A DNA stretch of 64,000 nucleotides from Paenibacillus glycanilyticus (GTDB lineage Bacteria > Bacillota > Bacilli > Paenibacillales > Paenibacillaceae): assembly GCF_023715145.1 (NCBI RefSeq), contig NZ_JAMBNP010000001.1:62001-126000 (forward strand), given 5' to 3'. The position numbers were made by a program, and so were the translations under genes. The notes under the pieces were generated by a model that worked only from the letters and a program-made list of their open reading frames with translations, did not search any database and had not been told where the DNA came from. Shown in pieces: positions 26,536-34,033 of the stretch (position 1 is the stretch's first letter; each line of letters begins with the position of its first letter).

Positions 26536-26583
26536 GCAAAAATAAACCGTATCCCGGATCCTCCAAGGATCCCGATACGGTTT
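26536..26583 (-). terminator. terminator after the nos-associated genes
   Basis: A hairpin with outer stem AAACCGTATC/GATACGGTTT (26544-26583) and an inner GGATCC pairing is followed on the minus strand by TATTTTT. It ends the modB-nos-DUF3900-Lin0512 run. Confidence 0.93.
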
Positions 26584-26601
26584 AGCTTTGTTCGTCGTTA
26601 T

Positions 26602-26961
26602 CTAGTACCCGACTTCCACCGACGCGTTAACGATGTAGATCAGATCATTCTTGTCATCCTTATCCGGAAGCACGACTCCGCTTGTTGTCATCATTCCGCC
26701 ATCCATGATCTCCACGGTAACATGGCCATAAGGCAGAACTGCCTTGACCTGCTCCACATCAAGCAATTCCTTATCGCAAGGAACCGCCAGCTTAACATGT
26801 ACCTTCATATTGTCCAATGTGCCGCCCGGCAGTACAGCTCGCAGACCCGGCATTGAATTATGATGAATCGCGTTCTGGACCGCGCGCACCGCTGCTTTCG
26901 TAATGTTCTGGCCATGCAGATCGCAGCCCATGCCAATCTCGATAAAAAATAAATGGTCCAT
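26602..26961 (-). CDS. Lin0512-family conserved protein
   Basis: The 119-residue protein matches a small conserved Firmicute family of unknown function. Recognisable blocks are FIEIGMGCDLHGQNITKAA at the N-terminus, AIHHNSMPGL near residue 32, and a C-terminal IYIVNASVEVGY. The two histidine-containing blocks look like a conserved pocket, but no activity is known to me. It ends at a strong terminator and follows the DUF3900 gene by 14 bases, so it is probably the last gene of that transcript. Confidence 0.85.
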   Translation of the reverse strand: MDHLFFIEIGMGCDLHGQNITKAAVRAVQNAIHHNSMPGLRAVLPGGTLDNMKVHVKLAVPCDKELLDVEQVKAVLPYGHVTVEIMDGGMMTTSGVVLPDKDDKNDLIYIVNASVEVGY

Positions 26962-26975
26962 TGTCTATCCCTCCA

Positions 26976-28130
26976 TTACCAAGGTACGTCATCATCCTGA
27001 CCCGGTGAATCGTCTACATACGGCTGAATAGCCGGTTCTTCCTGCTTCACGTTGGTGCCGATTATCGGCAGGATTTGCTCCAAATCCGGCGGCTGCAAAA
27101 GCTCGACCGGGGAGACGCCTTTCTCGAATTGGAACGCTTCGCCTTCAATGACGGCTACATAACGTCCATTATGTTTCGCGAAATGCAAAGTTATCCCGAA
27201 ATCCGCAAGCAGCCCTTTCACCGTTATACCGCCAAGCTTGAAGGAAAACGGAAGATCCGGCTTTTGCTCGACTAAGGCTGCCGATGCCGTCGAGACTTGC
27301 TCATGCGTCCAATACTCCTGCAGCTCCCGCTTCTCGCTGGCCGCCCATACCTCGATCGCATTTTCTTCCTCGCGTCTTTCCGTGCTTTCCGGCTCGGCCT
27401 GCCACTTATCCTCCATATACTGCTGGACCATGCCAAGCACCTGCTCGCCCATGACTTCAGGCAGCGGCTTCTCGTAGGAGACAAACTTCAGGAAATCTTC
27501 AAAATATCGGGCATGGGACGCCTGATGGATTTTGAGCTCCCAATGATCAAGCGAGCCTTCCTCCGGCATATGCGGATATTGAATCGACTTCATGCCTCTC
27601 GCGCTAATGGCCATTTCGACATGGGAGATCAAACTTCGCTCATCCGAAATCCGCGCGATCTTGGGTTCGAAATCGCATTTGAGCAGGAACAGGAACGGCT
27701 CGTCGAAATAAGTGTTGAGCTTGGCTCTCGCAATAATGAACGCACCGCCGCGCACTGCCGTAGTATCCATATAAATATGTACAAGCTCGTCGGCAATGCC
27801 GATAAATCGTTCTTTGCTGTCGGCTTCCCTCAGACGCTGGAACAAGTTATAGTTCTGGTTGCTCCCCAGCTCATAACCCGGCTCTACCATGAATCGTCCG
27901 ATCTTCGTAGGCGCATTCTCCGTGTTTGGATTGCGCTCAACCTTTCTCTTCACAATCCGGGTGAACTCTCCGTCCAGGAAGCGTTTGATTTCGCTGTCCT
28001 CGTAGTCGTCCTCCTCCAAGGTCTGAAAATGCTTGTATCGCTTAGAAGAAGAGCTATCCTCGCCATCCGTTACAATGACGAAGAAGGATAAGTACTCCAT
28101 TCTGAAATCCACTTTTTCCGTTTCCCCCAT
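26976..28130 (-). CDS. DUF3900-type protein, unknown function
   Basis: The 384-residue cytosolic protein resembles the DUF3900 family of Bacillales. It has a structured N-terminal part of about 230 residues (YLSFFVIVTDGED, FMVEPGYELGSNQNYNLFQRL, PFLFLLKCDFEPKIARIS), a charged middle with EERREEENAIE-like sequence, and an acidic tail ending QDDDVPW. The start is uncertain: the ATG at 28130 has no clear ribosome binding site, and the ATG at 28100 would begin at MEYLSFF. The gene begins 9 bases after the nos stop, which suggests co-expression with nitric oxide synthase. Family assignment is from memory of conserved blocks and is moderately sure. Confidence 0.72.
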   Translation of the reverse strand: MGETEKVDFRMEYLSFFVIVTDGEDSSSSKRYKHFQTLEEDDYEDSEIKRFLDGEFTRIVKRKVERNPNTENAPTKIGRFMVEPGYELGSNQNYNLFQRLREADSKERFIGIADELVHIYMDTTAVRGGAFIIARAKLNTYFDEPFLFLLKCDFEPKIARISDERSLISHVEMAISARGMKSIQYPHMPEEGSLDHWELKIHQASHARYFEDFLKFVSYEKPLPEVMGEQVLGMVQQYMEDKWQAEPESTERREEENAIEVWAASEKRELQEYWTHEQVSTASAALVEQKPDLPFSFKLGGITVKGLLADFGITLHFAKHNGRYVAVIEGEAFQFEKGVSPVELLQPPDLEQILPIIGTNVKQEEPAIQPYVDDSPGQDDDVPW

Positions 28131-28139
28131 GACTTAAGC

Positions 28140-29237
28140 TTAGTTATCCATCCGTGCATACGGAGCCTTCTGATAGCTGTATGCCGGCTTCAATTCCGTA
28201 TTATCGAATCCACGGTGCCAGACCGGCGTTGTCGACGGCGACATCGGCGGAATAAGCCATGACCAGCGGCCGGTCAGCGGCCGTCCGTTATTTTGCTCCT
28301 GCTCGGCAAAGCGCATAAACTGCTCCGCGGCGGTATGATGGTCCACGATGCTGACGCCATGCTTCTTGAACGAATGAATGACAGCCACGTTCAGCTCGAT
28401 AAGCGCCCGGTCTTTCCATAGCGACGTGTTTGTCGACGTATGAAGTCCCATCAGCCTCGCGACCTCGGGAAGCTTGTTATACCGGTTGAAATCCGCCAGG
28501 TTGCGCGCCCCGATCTCCGTCCCCATGTACCAGCCGTTAAAAGGCGCCGCCGTATACGATATGCCGCCAATCTCCAGCTTCATATCCGAAATGAACGGAA
28601 CCGCGTACCACCTCAGCTCCAGCTCCTCGAAACGTTCAATTTCCGGATGCGACAGCGGCACTTCCTTCGCAAGCCCCTCCGGCAGCTCGTACCATTGGGG
28701 AGGCTCGTTATTCACCTGGATCACAAGCGGCAGCACATCGAAGGCCGTACCCGCTCCCTTCCAGCCCAAGGCGTTGCATACCCGGGTGAAATCAATGGAA
28801 GCAGGGTCGCCAACGGCGCCTTCGTTCCTCTCGTATCCCGCATATCGAACGAGCTGATGGTTCCAGATCCGGATCCTCCGCTCCCCTTGCTCAGGAGCAA
28901 ATACGGTGATTGTCGGCCGAATGCGCCCTTCATTCGTCGCATATTTTATGTGATTAAATATCTGCTGGGCAATTTGATCAGCGGCTTGCAAGGAACGTGC
29001 ATCAATAACCTCAAGCGATTGCCAGAACAATCTGCCGATACATCGGTTGCTGTTGCGCCAGGCCATTCTAGCACCATGCCGCAGCTCCTCCATTGTATGC
29101 TCATAGCTTCCGTGCTTCTCGATCGACTGCTCTATTTCTTCAAGACGGCGTTTTGCTTCCTCTTCCGTCTTGCCTAGCTCCGCGTAACATACGGCGATAA
29201 ACTGCTCCGCCTCTTTATAGATCTCCGTTGCAATCAT
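28140..29237 (-). CDS. nos: nitric oxide synthase oxygenase
   Basis: Bacterial NOS oxidises arginine to citrulline and nitric oxide, using reductases encoded elsewhere. The 365-residue product is a stand-alone oxygenase domain. The heme ligand is Cys66 in RNSNRCIGR. Substrate-binding blocks follow, including [15 protein letters not shown] with the arginine-binding glutamate and [11 protein letters not shown], and the C-terminal [14 protein letters not shown] block near the heme/pterin site is intact. A GGAGAGTAGG site precedes the ATG. It lies downstream of modB and upstream of the DUF3900 gene on the same strand. In Bacillus, NOS protects against oxidative stress and antibiotics; that role is likely but not shown here. 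Confidence 0.96.
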   Translation of the reverse strand: MIATEIYKEAEQFIAVCYAELGKTEEEAKRRLEEIEQSIEKHGSYEHTMEELRHGARMAWRNSNRCIGRLFWQSLEVIDARSLQAADQIAQQIFNHIKYATNEGRIRPTITVFAPEQGERRIRIWNHQLVRYAGYERNEGAVGDPASIDFTRVCNALGWKGAGTAFDVLPLVIQVNNEPPQWYELPEGLAKEVPLSHPEIERFEELELRWYAVPFISDMKLEIGGISYTAAPFNGWYMGTEIGARNLADFNRYNKLPEVARLMGLHTSTNTSLWKDRALIELNVAVIHSFKKHGVSIVDHHTAAEQFMRFAEQEQNNGRPLTGRWSWLIPPMSPSTTPVWHRGFDNTELKPAYSYQKAPYARMDN

Positions 29238-29291
29238 GCTCTTGCGCCTACTCTCCGTATAACCACTTTCCTCTTACGATACCGTATTTTT

Positions 29292-29308
29292 CAGGTGCCT
29301 GCCACCTG
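29292..29308. promoter_or_regulatory. palindrome upstream of nos
   Basis: CAGGTG-cctgc-CACCTG forms a 6-base inverted repeat in the 94-base gap between modB and nos. There is no T-run, so it is more like an operator or small RNA hairpin than a terminator. Its role is unknown. Confidence 0.35.
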
Positions 29309-29331
29309 ACAGGAGCCGAAAATAAGCATGT

Positions 29332-30000
29332 TCACTTATTGTTCATTGATTCGTTTAACCGGCCTGTCACAATTAGCATAAGGAACGATAAAATAATCAT
29401 CGCTGCCGTCCAGGACCATGCCAGCGGCATATGTCCGGCTTCCACCGCCGTATAGATCGCCGTTGGGGTTGTCTGGGTTACGCCAGGGATATTCCCCGCA
29501 ATCATCAGCGTTGCTCCGAACTCCCCCAGACTTCTGGCGAAGCCGAGGATATACGAGGATACGAAGGAACGGCCGGCAAGCGGCAGAGTGACATAACGAA
29601 ATACCTGCCATTCCTTCGCCCCCGCAGATCTTGCGGCATCCTCAAGATGTCGTTCCACGCCTTGAAAGCCTGTCTTCATTGTTTGGTAAACAAGCGGAAA
29701 AGCAACAACAACCGCTGCGACAACACCCGCGATCCAGGTGAAAATAATAGACTGGTTAAACAGCCACTCATAAGCGATTCCTACCCAGCCTCTCCGGCCA
29801 AGGGCGACTAACAACAGAAAGCCGATAACGGTAGGCGGCAGTACGAGCGGCAGCATAAAGACGGTCTCGATAAACAGCCTTCCCCGCCGCTTCCTGCGCG
29901 TCATCCACCAGGCAGCCCATACTCCCAATATGGCAACAAACACGCTGGCTGTTATACAGATTTTCAAAGAAAGCACGAGTGGTGCCGCCCACTCTTCCAT
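29332..30000 (-). CDS. modB: molybdate ABC transporter permease ModB
   Basis: ModB is the membrane channel of the molybdate importer. The 222-residue protein has about five helices and the diagnostic motifs MLPLVLPPTVIGFLLL and the cytoplasmic coupling loop LEDAARSAGAKEWQVFRYVTLPLA, then FARSLGEFGATLMIAGN. The ATG at 30000 is chosen because GCGGAG lies six bases upstream; a TTG 15 bases earlier has no site. Neither modA nor modC is in the window, so the partners must be elsewhere. Molybdate supply would serve the xanthine dehydrogenase encoded about 23 kb away. Confidence 0.92.
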   Translation of the reverse strand: MEEWAAPLVLSLKICITASVFVAILGVWAAWWMTRRKRRGRLFIETVFMLPLVLPPTVIGFLLLVALGRRGWVGIAYEWLFNQSIIFTWIAGVVAAVVVAFPLVYQTMKTGFQGVERHLEDAARSAGAKEWQVFRYVTLPLAGRSFVSSYILGFARSLGEFGATLMIAGNIPGVTQTTPTAIYTAVEAGHMPLAWSWTAAMIILSFLMLIVTGRLNESMNNK

Positions 30001-30052
30001 CGTCCACTCCGCCAACCCGATTCACTCCGATACAAATCCCATGATGCTTTAC

Positions 30053-30082
30053 ATTATAGACAAGCCGCATGCCAGGTGTAAA
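30053..30082 (-). promoter_or_regulatory. promoter of modB
   Basis: On the minus strand, -35 TTTACA (30077-30082) and a consensus -10 TATAAT (30053-30058) are 18 bases apart. A TGTAA-ATG-TTACA palindrome overlaps the -35 region and could be a regulator site. Confidence 0.65.
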
Positions 30083-30103
30083 TGTTACATCCGGCAGACA
30101 AAC

Positions 30104-30180
30104 GAAAAATCGCCCGATCCCCGGCTGTCAGGAAGAAGCTGATGTGGGCTTCTCCTGCCTGCAGAGGAATGAGGCGATCC
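30104..30180 (-). terminator. terminator after bdbC
   Basis: A two-part structure has outer arms ATCGCC/GGCGAT and an inner AGGAGAAGC/GCTTCTTCCT arm with one bulge. The minus strand continues in TTTTT. It separates the disulfide-oxidase genes from the modB promoter. Confidence 0.8.
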
Positions 30181-30190
30181 GATAGTTTAA

Positions 30191-30637
30191 CTATTCACTT
30201 TTCTGGCGGCCAAGCAGCAAGAATACGATGATTAAAATAAAGGCAGTCAGAGCCATAAGCGGGATCGTAATGAAACCGAGCCAGTTCAGATAATCGTAAT
30301 TGCAAGGAATTCCCGAGCGGCAAGGCATCATTTCGCCCATCTTCGGAAACCAAATCTCAAAATTATGATAAATCGAGATCAACATTCCGATGACGCTTAG
30401 CGGCAGCACATAGCCGATAATCCGGCGGTCGCTGCGGTAAGCGGCAATCCCGAGCAGGATAACCTGCGGATACATGAAGATACGCTGGTACCAGCACAAA
30501 TCGCAAGGGATAAATCCTTTCACTTCGCTAAAATACAACGACCCGCCGGTAGCGACTAAAGCGACAAGCCAAGCCAAATATAAACCATAGCGCTGGAACC
30601 AGCTTTCATAGATTTCGGATTCGGTTGTCGTTGTCAA
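30191..30637 (-). CDS. bdbC: thiol-disulfide oxidoreductase membrane protein (BdbC/DsbB family)
   Basis: This DsbB-type protein re-oxidises the partner BdbD with quinone. The 148-residue protein has four predicted helices, a first redox pair in Cys45-Asp-Leu-Cys48 (IPCDLCWYQR) and a second pair at Cys106 and Cys112 (MPCRSGIPC) in the outer loop. It starts 4 bases after the bdbD stop, and the two genes form the classic oxidation pair needed for disulfides in exported or competence proteins. Confidence 0.94.
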   Translation of the reverse strand: MTTTTESEIYESWFQRYGLYLAWLVALVATGGSLYFSEVKGFIPCDLCWYQRIFMYPQVILLGIAAYRSDRRIIGYVLPLSVIGMLISIYHNFEIWFPKMGEMMPCRSGIPCNYDYLNWLGFITIPLMALTAFILIIVFLLLGRQKSE

Positions 30638-30641
30638 GTTC

Positions 30642-31367
30642 CTACCCCTTATTCACGGCTTCATCGATTGCCGCTTTAATACTAGCGTAATCAAGGTTGC
30701 CTTTATATTGCACGCCGTTAATAAAGAGAGTTGGCGTTCCCGTTACATTCAGCGGACCTACGCTTGCGTTGTCTTTATTTACGTCGCTTTGATAGGTTTT
30801 ATCGTCGATATCCTTCTTCAGCTTATCGAAGTCGAGTGAAAGCTTCGCGTCTTTCGCAAGCTGTACGAGATAATCGGAAGTTGCCCAATTCGTTTTCTCG
30901 TCCTTCTGGTTATCATAGATCGTTTTGTAATACGTCCAGAAAGCTTCATCGCCGCCTTGCTGCTGCACGGCTTCTGCGGCAAGCGCCGCTGTAGTAGAGT
31001 CAGGTCCGATAAAAGTATAATTGGAGAAATATAACGCGGCCTTGCCCGTATCAATAAAGTCCTTCTCTAGCTGCGGCTCTACATTTTGTGCGAAGTATTG
31101 ACATACCGGGCATTTGTAATCGCCGAACTCAACAATTTTGACCGGCGCATCCGCATTGCCTTTCACAGGCAAGCCCGTATAGTCGATATCGTACACCTTA
31201 TTTGCGAGATCTGCCTGCTGCTTCGATTGATGATTGATACCAAGAATAATGACTACGATAACTGCTACGATCGCCAGCGTTAATACAATCAAAGATTTGT
31301 TGGATTGCTTCCTAACCGGCTGCTTGTAGGTGCCTGGCCGATTTTTTGCTTTTGCTTGATTGCCCAA
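30642..31367 (-). CDS. bdbD: thiol-disulfide oxidoreductase (BdbD/DsbA family)
   Basis: This extracytoplasmic oxidase makes disulfides in exported proteins. The 241-residue protein has a charged N-terminus, a membrane anchor at about residues 25-43, a thioredoxin fold with active site Cys86-Pro-Val-Cys89 in GDYKCPVCQYF, and the cis-proline segment TGTPTLFING near 212. The start is TTG at 31367, with GGGGAGGA 10 bases upstream; no better in-frame ATG is near. A GC-rich hairpin lies in the leader. It is directly followed by bdbC. Confidence 0.93.
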   Translation of the reverse strand: MGNQAKAKNRPGTYKQPVRKQSNKSLIVLTLAIVAVIVVIILGINHQSKQQADLANKVYDIDYTGLPVKGNADAPVKIVEFGDYKCPVCQYFAQNVEPQLEKDFIDTGKAALYFSNYTFIGPDSTTAALAAEAVQQQGGDEAFWTYYKTIYDNQKDEKTNWATSDYLVQLAKDAKLSLDFDKLKKDIDDKTYQSDVNKDNASVGPLNVTGTPTLFINGVQYKGNLDYASIKAAIDEAVNKG

Positions 31368-31400
31368 ACTTGTCCAATCCTCCCCGGCATTTGAATGAGG

Positions 31401-31442
31401 CCCGGGCTCCGTTCCGGCATCAGCCGCAACAAGCCCGGGCAG
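31401..31442 (-). promoter_or_regulatory. GC-rich hairpin in the bdbD leader region
   Basis: GCCCGGGCT and AGCCCGGGC form a 9-base-pair stem with a loop of about 23 bases that can form further pairs. It is in the 200-base gap between helD and bdbD and is not followed by Ts. It could be a leader structure or a remnant terminator of helD; the rest of the gap shows nothing clear. Confidence 0.4.
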
Positions 31443-31569
31443 GTCTAGCGGGAATGCTCAATCCGTACTCCCGCTTGAATTTGCCTGTACTTGTAGCCAG
31501 TGTAGTTACAACGGGCTTTAATGTCAATAACAAGCTGAGACATGACGAAATACTGTCATATTTGATCGC

Positions 31570-33651
31570 TTATTCCGGGTTAATTAATGACGTTAAGGAA
31601 TCACGGTGAAGCAGCTTCAGTTTATGAAGCGCGCGGGTACATCCCACATAAAGAAGCTTGGCATCGTCCTTCGTATACATGTCCGCTCCTGCATCCGCGA
31701 TTAACACCGCGTCGAACTCCAATCCCTTAGACAGATAGACCGGAACAACCGATAGTCCGCCGCCGTATTCCGGTTGCTTGCTTTGGACAAGAGACGCTTC
31801 AAGCCCTTCCTGAAGCAGAAATTCATACAGCTCGGCGCATTGCTGCGCGGTGCGTCCAATGACCGAAATGGTCTGGAATTGACCCGTTGCCTGCCATTCC
31901 CTTACCGACTGCACAATCCGCTTGTACCATGCGGTCTGGTCAACCTGCTCAACCTCGACCGGATCACCGCTCCGGAACACGGGCACTGCGGGCTTCACGC
32001 CGCCGCCCATAGCCCCTAGAATACGGTTCGCAAATTCAATGATTTCCATCGTTGAACGATAGCTCCGGTTAAGCTCGAAGAAGCCGGTCTGCTCTTCATT
32101 AAATAGATCGGTCAATTCTGTCCAGCTGTTGATCCCGACATAAGCATGAATCCCTTGCTGAAGGTCGCCCAGTACCGTCATCGATGGCGTCCGCTGGCAG
32201 AGCCGCAGCGCTTCCAGCTGGAACGGCGAATAATCCTGTGCTTCGTCAATCACGATATGATCGTATGCCGGAATGGACAGGCCGTACAGCCGCAGATGAA
32301 TGTAGACAAGCGGAGCCAGATCCTCTGCTTCTACCTGCCCATTCTGCAAGGAAGCGGCTGTAGCGGAGGCTATCGCTTTCGGAATCACCGTAACCGCCTG
32401 TTTGCCTTGGAAGAGAGCCGCATACAACTGAGGGGCTGTATAAGACGGAATCTTTTTCGCGAAGGCGTTCAGCTTGGTCTGCGCTTTGGCGCGTACCTTC
32501 TTATCCGTCACTCTGCGCATCTTCAGCTCCGATTCGAACCAGCGGCGAATGCGGCTCACGAGACGGTCGCGCTTCTGCATCAGCGTCTCATCGCCATAAT
32601 CCGTTTCATACCATTCCTTCATTTGCTCAGGCGACAATACCAGCCCCGGAATCGGCTCGAACGGGATGACCGGCAAGATCCGTTGTTCCAGCTCCTTGAT
32701 TCGTACATCGACCGCTTCTTTGAAAGCGATGGAGCCCTTAACCCGGCCGGCCGCGTTCGCCATCTCTGCCGCTGAACGGTGTTCCTCGAACCAGTATGCC
32801 AGGGCATCCGACGCGCTTCGCAGCGACACCTCATGGCCAAGCAGCTCGAGAGACCAATCGGCAAAGGTCGTTTGCTGAATATCGCCTACGCCAAGCTCGG
32901 GCAGCACGCCGGAAATATACTCAAGGAACATGCGGTTGGGGGCGAAAATAATCATTCGCTCCGCTTTTACCCGGTCGGCATATTGATAGAGGAGAAACGC
33001 GAGCCGGTGAAGAGCTACGGTTGTTTTTCCGCTCCCTGCGACCCCTTGAATGAACAGCGCTTTGTTCCGCTCCGAACGGATAATGCTATCCTGTTCATGC
33101 TGAATCGTGGATACGATATCCCGCAGCTTATTGTCTTTGTTCTCGCCCAGGCGGTATAGGAGGAATTCATCCGTTACGGACTCTTCGTCCTGCCCGCGCA
33201 CGTAGCTGTCAACCATGCGGACAAGCTCGCCTTGCCGCACCATGAAGTTGCGCTTCAGATGCACAAAGCCTTCTATCTCGCCTTCCGGCGCAACATAGGT
33301 TGCCGCATCCTCCCCGCCGGTAAACGAATAGAACAAGCTGGCTACAGGCGCACGCCAATCGACAACAAGAAGCTCGTTGCTGCCTTGCTTGGCAACGCCG
33401 GCTTTACCGATATATAGCGGCTTCTGCTCGCCATTTGGCAGTTCTTCGAAATCAATACGTCCGAAATAAGGCTCCCGATAGGCAACCTCAAGTCTTCTTT
33501 TGCGCTCCTCGCGCTGCAGATCGAGCATTTGCTCCGTAAAATCATCACCCGTATAACGGGGACCGATGCCTGCCAGCTGACTCTTAATATCGTCAAGCGA
33601 TCGAGCCAGCCTCTCTTGCTCTTCTTGATAGGCACTTTGAACCGTGGTCAT
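31570..33651 (-). CDS. helD: HelD-type RNA polymerase-associated helicase
   Basis: HelD is an SF1 helicase-like ATPase that releases stalled or inactive RNA polymerase. The 693-residue protein starts with a long N-terminal helical arm (residues about 1-60), then the insert-bearing SF1 core: Walker A GVAGSGKTTVALHRLA near 205, HIVIDEAQDYSPFQLEAL (DEAQ, motif II) near 460, ELNRSYRSTMEI near 515 and a C-terminal VYLSKGLEFDAVLI/YVGCTRALHKL block. These match the HelD/UvrD-like class rather than UvrD or PcrA, which lack the N-terminal arm. It has AGGAGG upstream and is transcribed alone. Confidence 0.92.
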   Translation of the reverse strand: MTTVQSAYQEEQERLARSLDDIKSQLAGIGPRYTGDDFTEQMLDLQREERKRRLEVAYREPYFGRIDFEELPNGEQKPLYIGKAGVAKQGSNELLVVDWRAPVASLFYSFTGGEDAATYVAPEGEIEGFVHLKRNFMVRQGELVRMVDSYVRGQDEESVTDEFLLYRLGENKDNKLRDIVSTIQHEQDSIIRSERNKALFIQGVAGSGKTTVALHRLAFLLYQYADRVKAERMIIFAPNRMFLEYISGVLPELGVGDIQQTTFADWSLELLGHEVSLRSASDALAYWFEEHRSAAEMANAAGRVKGSIAFKEAVDVRIKELEQRILPVIPFEPIPGLVLSPEQMKEWYETDYGDETLMQKRDRLVSRIRRWFESELKMRRVTDKKVRAKAQTKLNAFAKKIPSYTAPQLYAALFQGKQAVTVIPKAIASATAASLQNGQVEAEDLAPLVYIHLRLYGLSIPAYDHIVIDEAQDYSPFQLEALRLCQRTPSMTVLGDLQQGIHAYVGINSWTELTDLFNEEQTGFFELNRSYRSTMEIIEFANRILGAMGGGVKPAVPVFRSGDPVEVEQVDQTAWYKRIVQSVREWQATGQFQTISVIGRTAQQCAELYEFLLQEGLEASLVQSKQPEYGGGLSVVPVYLSKGLEFDAVLIADAGADMYTKDDAKLLYVGCTRALHKLKLLHRDSLTSLINPE

Positions 33652-33712
33652 GTCAGTTACCTCCTAAAAAGATCCTAAAAACGAATAATCAATATACCAC
33701 AGGACAATCGCC

Positions 33713-34003
33713 TTAAGCAATCGAATCAAAGTTCATTCCGAATAAGCCGAGCAAATAATAGATAACAACCATATTAAATACAAACAGCAGCGGGATTCCG
33801 ATCCGGAAAGAAGTATGCTTGGTTTTGTGGCGCCATACCTGCATGCCGATCCATGCTCCAAGCGCTCCGCCTAATGCACTGACTCCAAACAGCCTTTTCT
33901 CCGGCACGCGCCTCTTCTTGTGTCTGGCATAGCTCTTGTCCATCCCCATAAGAGAAAACGCAAGGATATTAATCACGAGCAAATAAATAATGAGTAGCTG
34001 CAA
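33713..34003 (-). CDS. DUF1294 membrane protein
   Basis: The 96-residue protein has two or three membrane segments and the family signature MGMDKSYARHKKRRVPEKRLFGVSALGGALGAWIGMQVWRHKT (split here as DKSYARHKKRRVPE and GGALGAW blocks), typical of small DUF1294 proteins such as B. subtilis YsdA. Function is unknown. It lies between helD and hrpB on the same strand, 30 bases after hrpB. Confidence 0.9.
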   Translation of the reverse strand: MQLLIIYLLVINILAFSLMGMDKSYARHKKRRVPEKRLFGVSALGGALGAWIGMQVWRHKTKHTSFRIGIPLLFVFNMVVIYYLLGLFGMNFDSIA

Positions 34004-34033
34004 AAGATTACGCTCCTTCCTGATCCGCGCGGC

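Noticed and set aside
30104..30180. Molybdenum-cofactor riboswitch before modB
   Set aside because: The hairpins end in a T-run, lie upstream of the modB promoter and fit a terminator of bdbC.
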